From: Polysphondylium violaceum
Taxonomy: Eukaryota > Evosea > Eumycetozoa > Dictyosteliales > Dictyosteliaceae
Reading direction: 5' to 3'
Assembly: GCA_000277445.1 (NCBI GenBank)
Contig: AJWJ01000139.1
Span: 1-46,642, forward strand
DNA length: 46,642 nt
The position numbers were made by a program, and so were the translations under genes. A model generated the notes under the pieces. The model made no database searches. It saw only the letters and a program-made list of their open reading frames with translations, and was not told the origin of the DNA. Shown one piece after another: positions 1 through 8,304 of the stretch (position 1 is the stretch's first letter; the number at the start of each line of letters is the position of its first letter).

Positions 1-1
1 T

Positions 2-88
2 ACACGTCCACACGGTAATGACATTAAAGACCGCCTCAATAAAACTGTCTCTTCCACTCAAATAGAATGGTTGAGCAAAAAAATTTAA
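2..88 (+). CDS. 3' end of an unidentified gene (partial)
   Basis: Frame 2 is open from the window edge for 28 codons and then stops at TAA (86-88). It reads as ordinary protein, ending TQIEWLSKKI, and its base composition is richer in G and C than the AT-rich DNA that follows. A long A run comes directly after the stop. This suggests the last exon of a gene that starts outside the window. The TQIEW stretch recalls a motif near the C-terminus of aconitase/IRP proteins, but the residues that normally follow (AGSALN) are absent, so I do not assign the family. Confidence 0.4.
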   Translation, partial: TRPHGNDIKDRLNKTVSSTQIEWLSKKI

Positions 89-2047
89 AAAAAAAAAAAA
101 ATTAATCGGAGTCCAGAAGTAAGACACATGGTGTCGTTTAACTATTAAAGTGACATTTTCCAGCTCGCAAAATGATTGTAAACGAAACCCGAACATGTCT
201 AAAATTTTACACATGTTCGTACACAAAAGAATATCCTTCTCTTACATTGTCTAAACTTCTGATTTACATATATTTGTAAATCAAAATAACAATATAATTG
301 ATCTCTGAGAACAGTTTCATGTTTTCCCAAAGAAATAAAAGCTTGGGTTTTTCAAGAATAAAAGTACAAAAATCATCTTCTTAAACAATATTAAATATCA
401 CATAAACTATATAATTTAATTGTTATTTTATATTCCATACCATAGTTCATTTTCCTTTTGCAATTGTAATATGTAATGGATGGAAATCTTTAGGTAAATC
501 ATTGCGCATTATTTAGGATCCATTACAAATATTTAATAAAATATGGATGATCTAAGGTGTAGAATTTTTATTGTATAATGATGGAGGGTTGCGGAGCTCA
601 CAAGATATTTAATATGATTATATATGTATGTTCACTATGGTGATTAAAAACGAATTAATATTTATTTTAATTTTTTTAAGTGTCAAAAATCATGGGCAAT
701 GATTTAACTAACCTGAGGATTTCCATCCAATAGAAATATTTCTTTATACTTATCAAAGCATTAAATTGTTTTTATGAATTTTTAATTTTAATAAAAAGTT
801 TTATTCAAAGTAAAAGGGAATTTATGAGTTTACTGATAAATGAGAGTAATATTTTTTAGATATAAATGAAAATCAAATTTTTTGATAAAACATTTTTGGA
901 TTTTATTGAGATTAATAGATCGTATAATGATTCTATGGGTATCTCATTGTGCAATGGTCAAACAAGGGAGACTAATTTGATTATTTGCTAAATGTTTAAA
1001 AAAAATTTTTTTCATGTATTTGTCTTACAACCAACATGTCATTGCACAAATTATAGTATTCCTTGTATAGAATTGACTTGTGTACATTTAATTTCTCTAA
1101 GAGTTCGATTCATCAAGTGAGTATGTCAATCATTTACAAAATGCTAAGATAATTGAGATGTAAGGTTTGCTTCCAAAAAATGAAAAGTTAATGGATTGGT
1201 GACGACAATGATCCATTAACTTTTAGTTTCTTGGAAGTTAAAAGGATTTATATTACGAATTTTTGATCAAGACTATGAAGTGTATCAATGTTTGGAGGAT
1301 TAAATAAAAGGTAAACATATGTAATCAATTTTTTTTTTTTTAAAGTTGATCAAAGAAAGCCATTTCAAAAACCTCAAATAAGGTTTTTTAAAAAGTGAAC
1401 AATTTTAAGAACATTTCAAGTACTGATTCTCCAAATGAAATTACCTCATATCTTAAGTAAAAAAAAAAAAAAATAAAACTAAAATTTCATTACTAACACA
1501 CTCACTTCCTTTTTTGATAAAACTTTAAAAAAAAAAAGAAAATCATTTTCAAGATTTAAAAAAAAGAGTAGTTTGAAGGAAATTTTAGTAAAAATCATCT
1601 TTATCTTCCATTTTAAGAAGAAATAAATTCTATTAATAAAATTTAAAAAATTCAATGGCGAATAATGTTGTCAAATTGTTGTACCAACCCTGAAAATGTC
1701 GAAAAGAATTTAATTAAATGTCTTTTCCAACTGAAAAGAAGTTTATAAATATAGATATCTATGTTTAATGAATTCTTTTACTTGAACAAATTATTTAAAG
1801 GGTTGAACATATATAAAATTAGAAATTTTCATCAAATCTTGATTTTGTGAAAGCCTTTAAAATTAATTAAATATGAATTAAATAAAGTGCCTGTTGATTA
1901 CTGAGTTCAAAAAGAAAACTATAAATACTTGAAAAGTTCTCCTTAAATTCATTCAAATCAACAAATTCAATTTTAAAAATAGAAATACTTTACCCCAATA
2001 GATAAATATAATATTTCAACTCTTTTAAATATATTATACTTTTAAAA
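89..2047. other. Gene-poor, inverted-repeat-rich stretch
   Basis: No convincing gene is visible in nearly 2 kb. The stretch is very AT-rich and contains an unusual number of inverted repeats: arms at 190-198/211-219, 261-268/275-282, 472-481/518-527, 478-505/696-730, about 946-956/1038-1048 and 1170-1196/1211-1237. They may be decayed small transposable elements, hairpin RNA genes, or both. The last hundred bases should contain the promoter of the small secreted-protein gene at 2048. Confidence 0.6.
1170..1237. ncRNA. Long hairpin (27-nt arms, 14-nt loop); candidate small-RNA precursor
   Basis: The arms at 1170-1196 and 1211-1237 are reverse complements at 24 of 27 positions, and one of the three differences can form a G-U pair. 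The loop is 1197-1210. The inner 14 bp (1183-1196 with 1211-1224) and the outer 7 bp (CTTCCAA with TTGGAAG) are perfect. The size and shape fit a microRNA-like precursor or a foldback element. Which strand is transcribed cannot be told from the sequence, and expression is unproven. Confidence 0.4.
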
Positions 2048-2428
2048 ATGTTTAAACAATCTCTTGCTTTTATTGCCATTTTTGCCATTTTAGTCGTTTC
2101 CTCTGGTTCCATTAAACCTCCCATCGAGATGGGTAATGATCCAAGTTTTGACAAGAATGTAAAGATATTCAACTCATGGGACTTTGGTGGCGATGTGTTC
2201 GTTTATAATTCAACTGATGGTTATATCCAATTGCCAAATGAATTTATGAAAAAAGCTGAATCATTCCAAACCGGTATTGATGTTTGTTTTATTAAATTCC
2301 ACCCAAGAGAACAATACCAAATGAAAGCTGGTGACTATCATAGAAATTATGCAGCTCTCTGTAACTTTGGTCAACGAATGGATGGTCTTTATGCTGGTAA
2401 TTGTGAAGAGATAGTGTGTCCATTATAA
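2048..2428 (+). CDS. Small secreted protein of unknown function (126 aa)
   Basis: This single-exon gene encodes 126 residues. It starts with a clear signal peptide: MFKQ, then a hydrophobic stretch (SLAFIAIFAILVVSS), with cleavage probable near residues 20-22. The mature part is about 105 residues and has four cysteines, at GIDVCF, ALCNF, GNCEE and the C-terminal VCPL, enough for two disulfides. There is one possible N-glycosylation site (NST, about residue 55). The upstream AAAA before ATG is typical of dictyostelid starts. I do not recognise the family. An extracellular or vesicle-lumen protein is the inference. Confidence 0.75.
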   Translation: MFKQSLAFIAIFAILVVSSGSIKPPIEMGNDPSFDKNVKIFNSWDFGGDVFVYNSTDGYIQLPNEFMKKAESFQTGIDVCFIKFHPREQYQMKAGDYHRNYAALCNFGQRMDGLYAGNCEEIVCPL

Positions 2429-2560
2429 AATAGCATAGTTTCAAATTGAAAATAAAATCTAATCCTTTGAAAAATACCAAATATCTTTTTTATTTTTTTA
2501 AATAATTTATTTAATATAAATAATTTATAAATATATTTTATTCTTAATATTTTAAATTTA

Positions 2561-4477
2561 TTAATGCATTGTTTCTAAAAATTCAAAAGCATTTTTAATT
2601 TGTTTTTCTTTTTCTTGGTCATTCCAATTTAAAGATTTTGCCATTATATCAGCTATAGTTGGAATTGCTTCTTTTGCTTTATTATAATCCAAGAATGCTA
2701 ATCTAGTTCTTCTTGCAATCACATCTTCAATTGTACAAGCATATTCTTTTTCAACTGTAAATAAAATTTCACCGACTGTGTATGGATAATCTTTAACAAT
2801 TCTTGTTTGATTATCTTTTAAAGCAATTTGAAAACTTTGATCACCAAATGAATTTGTTAAATGAATTGCTATATCTTTTGGATAATTAAACTCTATATAT
2901 TTTATAATATTAATATTAATAATTTTGAAAAAACTATTTATATTAATAATAAAAAAAAACTTACTATTCATTAAATAAATATAGATATTTGGGAAATATT
3001 GATCGGCACCATATAATTTTAAAGATCTAGTTACACATTCTTTTGGAGTAAACATTGAAAATTTAGAAACCACAGTATCAACGGTATCTTGTGCCATTGA
3101 TCTATAGGTAGTCCATTTACCACCTACAATACTAATTAAACCAGAAGGACTTTCACGAATTGAATGTGAACGAGAAATTTTTGAAGTACTATCTACGCCA
3201 GATTGTTGAACCAATGGTCTAATACCAGACCATGCAGAGAGGACTTGATCTTTGCCAATTACAACACCATCTTTGGTAAATTCTGCAATTGTTTCCAAAA
3301 TGAATTCTATATCTTTTTCAGTTGGTTTTGGATCAGTGATTATCTTGGATGGCTCATCTGTGGTACCGGCTATAGTTTTACCTTCCCATGGAAGAATAAA
3401 GAGTACTCTACCATCCTTGGTCTTTGGATTAAGAAATCCTTTATCGGGTGGACATAAATTTTGTGGCAAAACGATGTGAACGCCACTACTTCCAGAAATG
3501 ATTGGTTTGACATGTGGATTATCCAACTGTCTTATTTTATCGGAAAATGGACCAGTAGCATTAACTACGGCAGTTGTGGCAACATTGTACACTTTTCCTG
3601 TAAATTTATCTTTAACAATCACTCCAGTGATTGGTGAATGAATGTCGTTATTCTCTTTTTTAATGAATCCTACCACCTCGGTGTGATTTAAAACAATGGA
3701 GCCTTTTTGGGCGGCCGTGAGGGCAATAGAAACATTCATACGAGAGTCATTGTGTTGACCATCATAATAGACAATCGATCCAAGATTTCCATCTTTTAAA
3801 TAGGGGAAATCAATCAATGTCTGCTCTTTGTTTTGGTAGTGAGACTTTGGTATATCTTTGAATGGATAGAAACTATCGTACAACTTGCATCCAATCCAAA
3901 ACTTTGGTAAATCGATAACACTATAGATTGGAATTAAAATTGGGAGAGGTCTAGATAGATGTGGTGCATTGTGTAAGAGATTGGTTCTCTCCAACAGTGC
4001 CTCTTGGACTAATTTCAAAGCACTGGAATCTAAATTCATGATGGCTTGCTCCAAATATCTAACACCGCCATGAATCAATTTAGTTGATCTACTGCTAGTT
4101 CCCGAAGAGAAATCATTTTGTTCAAAGAGTGCAACTTTTAAACCTCTAGTTTGTGCATCCAATGCAACACCAGTGCCTGTTGCACCGCCTCCAATGACAA
4201 CCAAATCAAACATCTCTTCTTGATTTCTCTCCTTTTCAAGCTGCTCAAGTTTGGCAAACTGTTGTTTTCTACTTGGTAATTCATACTTTTGATAATTTCC
4301 TTTGAGTGCATTGTATTCCTTTTCTTTTTCAAATGCCTCTAATCTTTCTTCTTTTTCCTTTTGGTATTGGTTATATTGAATGACTTTGGTTGTTGTGACT
4401 ACAGCTGAAGGCAATATAACACCAAGTGCTACAAATGATGCCAACTTTCTCTTTGATAGGAAATTTAATAAACCCAT
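2561..4477 (-). CDS. FAD-dependent glycerol-3-phosphate dehydrogenase, mitochondrial
   Basis: Oxidises glycerol 3-phosphate to dihydroxyacetone phosphate and passes electrons to ubiquinone at the outer face of the inner mitochondrial membrane (the GUT2/GPD2 family). The N-terminus has a basic start and a hydrophobic segment (about residues 13-30), followed by a charged linker. The FAD-binding signature VVIGGGATGTGVALDA lies near residue 93, followed by the family-typical SSGTSSRSTKLIHGGVRYL. The C-terminal half contains VGGKWTTYR. One intron at 2893-2964 (GTAAGT...ATATAG) is inferred because it interrupts a conserved region with an AT-rich insert. Splicing gives about 614 residues. The intron is 72 nt with no stop, so retention would add 24 residues. 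No EF-hands are visible, unlike animal GPD2. The gene is divergent from the RsmJ-like gene. Confidence 0.93.
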   Translation of the reverse strand: MGLLNFLSKRKLASFVALGVILPSAVVTTTKVIQYNQYQKEKEERLEAFEKEKEYNALKGNYQKYELPSRKQQFAKLEQLEKERNQEEMFDLVVIGGGATGTGVALDAQTRGLKVALFEQNDFSSGTSSRSTKLIHGGVRYLEQAIMNLDSSALKLVQEALLERTNLLHNAPHLSRPLPILIPIYSVIDLPKFWIGCKLYDSFYPFKDIPKSHYQNKEQTLIDFPYLKDGNLGSIVYYDGQHNDSRMNVSIALTAAQKGSIVLNHTEVVGFIKKENNDIHSPITGVIVKDKFTGKVYNVATTAVVNATGPFSDKIRQLDNPHVKPIISGSSGVHIVLPQNLCPPDKGFLNPKTKDGRVLFILPWEGKTIAGTTDEPSKIITDPKPTEKDIEFILETIAEFTKDGVVIGKDQVLSAWSGIRPLVQQSGVDSTSKISRSHSIRESPSGLISIVGGKWTTYRSMAQDTVDTVVSKFSMFTPKECVTRSLKLYGADQYFPNIYIYLMNSKFFFIININSFFKIININIIKYIEFNYPKDIAIHLTNSFGDQSFQIALKDNQTRIVKDYPYTVGEILFTVEKEYACTIEDVIARRTRLAFLDYNKAKEAIPTIADIMAKSLNWNDQEKEKQIKNAFEFLETMH

Positions 4478-4990
4478 ATCTAGTATATCCTATGTTTTCT
4501 ATTCTGTATCTAATGTATTGAGATGATTGATTGATGTTTCTACCTAGTAGACATTTAAAATATATATCTCTAGATATATATAAATTTACACACGCGCAAT
4601 GTGATATTGATTTATAATGCCAATTTTTTTGGGATTCAACAAAATCACCTGCAAGTGTGAATTTGCAACTAAAAAAAAAAAAAAAAAAAAAAAAAAATTG
4701 TGTAGAAAACCGATACTGCGAATGAACACCAATTCACCAATCTAATCAATTGGTAAATTCTAAATTAAATTTCAAATAATTAATTTTTTAGATTTGTTTA
4801 TATTTTATATTTTAAATTCAAATTCTCTATCTTTTCTGAAGATGTTTAGTAATATTGATTCATATGAAAAAAGATTATTACGATTTTTTTTTTTTTCGTT
4901 TTTTGCAATTAGATTTTTTTACTTTTTTTTTATTGCTATTATTACTATTCGGTTGCCGAGGAATATATATCTAGAGATATAGATATTAGA
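4478..4990. promoter_or_regulatory. Divergent promoter with mirrored palindromic elements
   Basis: This 513-bp stretch separates two divergent genes and must hold both promoters. An AT-rich near-palindrome, TATATATCTCTAGATATATA, lies at 4561-4580, about 85 bp upstream of the dehydrogenase ATG. Its reverse complement recurs as 18 identical bases around 4963-4980, directly upstream of the methyltransferase ATG. A 24-base A run (about 4673-4696) and T runs lie between. The mirrored placement near each start suggests a shared control element, though AT-rich palindromes can arise by chance. Confidence 0.45.
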
Positions 4991-6442
4991 ATGTTTAGAT
5001 TAGGATTTCAATCTTTAAAGAAATGTCAAAATACAACAGCAACAGCAAATTACATTTACAATATATTACATAATAGATCATATTCAAATACAGTTGACGA
5101 TGATGATCATCAATCATCTTTAACTAAAAAACAAAAACAAAATATATTATTTTCAAGACAAAAGAATTTAAATCAATTTTTTACTGAAGTTGATGACGAT
5201 AGAAAGTTGGCCAATTTAATTAATGGCAAACCAGTAGATGCTCCAAGAGATAAAATAGTTTTTAAAACAAAGAGTAATAGTGATAGTAAACAAGAGGAAC
5301 AATCATCAACGAAATCATCATCTAAACTCAATAATCTTAAAAATAAGAAACCTCATAAATCTCAAAGTGATCTAGTAGACAACAAAAAGGAAAAGAAAAT
5401 TAGACAAGAAAGAAAACAATTTAAACAACAAAACCAAAAGAATGACAATGACAATGATGTTGATGATGAAGATTATATAAAAGATAGTAGAGACAAGAAT
5501 AATAAAAGAGATCCAAGATATTATAAAGAAGTTGTACCTGGCATTGCAATCAATCCAAATTTATCAAAGGTCAAGGTAGAGCAAATTGTGGTGACATCCA
5601 CTGAAGAATGTTTTGATCAAGCTCAAGATATTTGTAAAGAGTTGGGCATCAATTACATGAACTATACCAATGTGGTTTCAGATGAAACTTTTAGCTATGA
5701 ACTTGTACTCTATGTCACCAATGGCGGTGTATCTTTGAATCAAGTCGATCAATCGACCAACAACAAGACCATTAGAAAATTAGTCAATCAAATATCATTG
5801 GATTACACCAGCGGCGCATTGGGGTACCGTACTGAGCGTGGAAGTAACATGAAGTCACCCATGATCAGAGCAGTCAAGATCAATAAATCTCTTCCAGACC
5901 GTATACTCGATGTGACAGGAGGTCTGGGAAAAGACGCTTGGATCATGGCTACACTAGGATCACATGTCACTGTCGTTGAAAGAAACCCTATTCTTGTGTA
6001 TCTCATGACACGTGCATTGGACATTGCCAAAGCCCATCCCGAATATAAAGACATTGCCGAGAGAATGACTATTGTCCACCAAGACTCTGTTGAATATATA
6101 TTACAAAACATAAACAAACTCAGCCAAGAAGAGAAACCTGATGTCGTCTATATGGACCCCATGTATCCAAGCAAGAAAAAAGATAAATCATCCTCTAAAA
6201 AAGACATTATCGCCATCAGACTCCTCGTTGGCGGTGACAGAGGTGACTCTACCATCATTTTTGCACTCTCTAAACGTTTGGCAAAGAACAAGATCGTTTG
6301 GAAGAAACCAAAGTATGCCATGTCAACATTTGAAGCAAACCATTCATTCAATTCCCCAGATACAAGATTCGACGTTTATTTAACTAACCCTGAAAATCAA
6401 CAAGATCCTTCTAAAAAAGAAGAAGAGGAAGAACAAGACTAA
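4991..6442 (+). CDS. RsmJ-family 16S rRNA guanine methyltransferase, probably mitochondrial
   Basis: Single exon, 483 aa. The C-terminal half follows bacterial RsmJ (YhiQ), which makes m2G1516 in 16S rRNA. Seen here: LDYTSGALGYR, then the SAM motif DVTGGLGKDAW (about residues 307-317), VERNPILVYLM, the catalytic-type VVYMDPMYPSKKK (about 385-397), the KKPKYA block, and TRFDVYLTNP at the end. E. coli RsmJ has matching blocks (DATAGLGRDAF, LERNPV, VYLDPMFPHKQK, HRFDIY) in the same order. The first 35 or so residues (MFRLGFQSLKKC...) are basic, contain almost no acid and resemble a mitochondrial targeting peptide. A long lysine/asparagine/acid-rich linker (residues 90-180) is a dictyostelid-type addition. 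The likely substrate is mitochondrial small-subunit rRNA. The stop is only 45 bp from the convergent HAD gene. Confidence 0.85.
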   Translation: MFRLGFQSLKKCQNTTATANYIYNILHNRSYSNTVDDDDHQSSLTKKQKQNILFSRQKNLNQFFTEVDDDRKLANLINGKPVDAPRDKIVFKTKSNSDSKQEEQSSTKSSSKLNNLKNKKPHKSQSDLVDNKKEKKIRQERKQFKQQNQKNDNDNDVDDEDYIKDSRDKNNKRDPRYYKEVVPGIAINPNLSKVKVEQIVVTSTEECFDQAQDICKELGINYMNYTNVVSDETFSYELVLYVTNGGVSLNQVDQSTNNKTIRKLVNQISLDYTSGALGYRTERGSNMKSPMIRAVKINKSLPDRILDVTGGLGKDAWIMATLGSHVTVVERNPILVYLMTRALDIAKAHPEYKDIAERMTIVHQDSVEYILQNINKLSQEEKPDVVYMDPMYPSKKKDKSSSKKDIIAIRLLVGGDRGDSTIIFALSKRLAKNKIVWKKPKYAMSTFEANHSFNSPDTRFDVYLTNPENQQDPSKKEEEEEQD

Positions 6443-6487
6443 ATAAACAACTTCAACATATAATATACTCTATATCAAACAACTCTC

Positions 6488-7614
6488 TCAACTACTATTT
6501 TTATTTTCTAATCTTAATATTAACTCAACAGCCTCCAATACATCATTTACATAGTGATCTGCTGGAATCTCTGGATGATTAAACTCTGATTTCCAACAAC
6601 CAGTCTTTACCAATATACTAACCCAACCTTCACTCTTTAAATTGTTGGCACCCTTGATATCAGAGTATGGATTGTCGCCAATGGCATAGATGTGTTTTGG
6701 TGGTGATTGATGATTAAGTTTCTTTAATTGATTGCTGAGTAATTCTTTGGCATATTCATAGGTCAATTTATAAGGTTTACCGTAAAATGTGTGGATCAAA
6801 TCTCTACCAGTTTGAATTTTATAGAGAGTCTTTATACACTCTGTCAAAGCACCCATGGTAAATCTAGGCAAAACAAACTCACCTCCATAACTAATATCAG
6901 GATTGGCAATATGCACATCAATCATCTGAGTATCAGCTTTATTAATAAAATTCTTTTCCAACAATCCATCTTTACTTTGAGCAATATCAACAATGATCTG
7001 TATACATTCTCCCCAATCTAATTTGTGTATTAGTAAATCGTGTTGTTGATTGATTGTGCATGTCCGGTTGTTGCTATAATTAAATACAAACCAAGTGGTT
7101 CTTCTAATAAAATGATGGCTTTAAAAGGCAATTGATCGTCTTTTGATTTCTTTATATCATATTCAGAGGCAACACCTTTGGTCCAAAAGGTGGAGTATTT
7201 GGTAGGATAGAGAAATGGTCGCTCCTCAACATACTGTTGAAGACTTGTAAAATGTTTGAATCCGTATACCTGTGCCAAGTGCTCAGATGTTTTGTGTGAT
7301 TTTGAAACCAACAATACATCGTTGTCTCTGTATTTATCAACCAATGTTTTCATGGGTGTGTGGGCAACCATGCAATGATCCTCCTCGATGTGATGATTGA
7401 GCACCTTGGACACCTTTTTAGCCTTATCAGCCTCACTAAATCCACCACCATTGGTGACAAATATATAGGGATACTTTGGCTGCTGAGTGTCTTGGTCGAC
7501 CAACAATCCCAACGCCTTGGTTGCGTTGGGTATGGGCACTCCATCTCTAATCAATACACCATCAATATCAAAGACAATACCAAATGATTGTTGTTCTTGT
7601 TGTTGCTGAGTCAT
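6488..7614 (-). CDS. HAD-superfamily hydrolase, CECR5/HDHD5 type
   Basis: Two exons (7614-7092 and 7017-6488), 350 aa. The intron 7018-7091 has donor GTTTGT, acceptor ATTAG and a TACTAAT branch site, and joins EEPL to DWGECIQ. HAD motif I is FDIDGVLIRDG near residue 17, motif II is FVTNGGG, and motif IV is YAIGDNPYSDIKGA near residue 285. This layout, with a large cap domain between motifs, matches the CECR5/HDHD5 group (yeast YKR070W), often mitochondrial phosphatase-like proteins of unsettled substrate. No strong targeting peptide is seen: the start MTQQQQEQQ is Q-rich. The stop is 45 bp from that of the convergent RsmJ-like gene, so the 3' UTRs probably overlap. Confidence 0.88.
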
Positions 7615-8304
7615 ATTTGTTTATTTATTTATTTGTTATAGTACTACAAGAAAGTAATGAATATTTATATAAATCGACAACTGAGGAGAAATGCAAAAAT
7701 CCCATTCGTCCGAAAATTAAAAAAAATTGAAAAAAATTAAATTTTAATCAGGAGATTAAATATGACTGTTTTCAGATCTATCTTTTGACAACTTACAACA
7801 GGGAGACTTTTTGTCTCCTGGTTGTTGCGAGTTTTCTCCAGAGATAGATGCGAAAATCGCATATCAATGAAGGGAGACATCCATTCAAAAATAAGAAGAT
7901 TAATCCTCTTAATTCTAACTTCCAAGCTATCAAATTCGTTGTCTTAACTATACACCCGGTTTATACAACACTTATATCTATTTACCTGTATCTCTATATC
8001 TATAAATACTCGCCGAAAGTCAAAAGTCTTTCCACAAATACTAAAAAAAACGAAATGGGTGTGAAAAATGAAAATGAAAAAAAAAAAAAAAAAATTTCTT
8101 TGTATTTGTGAAGTGATTGTTGAAATTCCTGTAAAGAGAGCATAGGGTGTGCAATTCAACAGCCCACCAAGAAAATTTGATAATTAGATTTACATTAATA
8201 TAAAAAGCAACACTCTGTATATTTATTAATTCACACACACACACACTTGCTTAAACATCTCTTTATATTTATATTTATACATATATACACAACATACATA
8301 AATC
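7615..8304. other. Intergenic region between HAD gene and rae1
   Basis: About 690 bp between divergently transcribed genes. The left part carries a cluster of stem-loops: 7743-7760 (TTTAATC/GATTAAA), the larger nested structure at 7776-7849, and 7848-7862 (ATGCGA/TCGCAT). The right part is AT-rich with an A run near 8079-8094 and a CA repeat before rae1. Short open frames here look random. Confidence 0.5.
7776..7849 (+). ncRNA. Nested stem-loop RNA, possibly Class I-like dictyostelid ncRNA
   Basis: Three nested helices: ATCTATCT (7776-7783) with AGATAGAT (7842-7849); ACAAC (7788-7792) with GTTGT (7821-7825), extendable by G-U pairs; and GGAGAC (7802-7807) with GTCTCC (7813-7818) closing a TTTTT loop. 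The unpaired CTTACAACA (7792-7800) just after the 5' strand of the middle helix resembles, from memory, the conserved CCUUACAGCAA motif of dictyostelid Class I RNAs, which are 42-65 nt with paired ends. A core about 7787-7828 has the right size and layout. A CCCAT at 7701-7705 could be the DUSE promoter element, but it is about 85 bp upstream rather than about 63. Unproven. Confidence 0.4.

Noticed and set aside
1098-1115. GTTCGATTC resembling a tRNA T-loop
   Set aside because: Flanking bases (AAGA and ATCA) do not form a T-stem and no anticodon or acceptor stem is visible.
1-2047. Degenerate transposon coding region in the gene-poor left end
   Set aside because: Inverted repeats are present but no transposase, reverse transcriptase or integrase-like peptide is seen in any frame.
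4794-4982. 62-codon frame ending just before the RsmJ-like start
   Set aside because: Phe-rich reading of T runs; probably untranslated leader, although a uORF effect cannot be excluded.
7776-7849. U1 or other spliceosomal snRNA
   Set aside because: The ACTTAC-like bases are not at a 5' end, the ACTTACCTG core and the Sm site are missing, and the helices do not match snRNA layout.
7848-8111. 87-codon plus-strand frame in the rae1 upstream region
   Set aside because: Low-complexity Lys/Asn/Tyr sequence with no domain; it overlaps the stem-loop cluster and ends in an A run.
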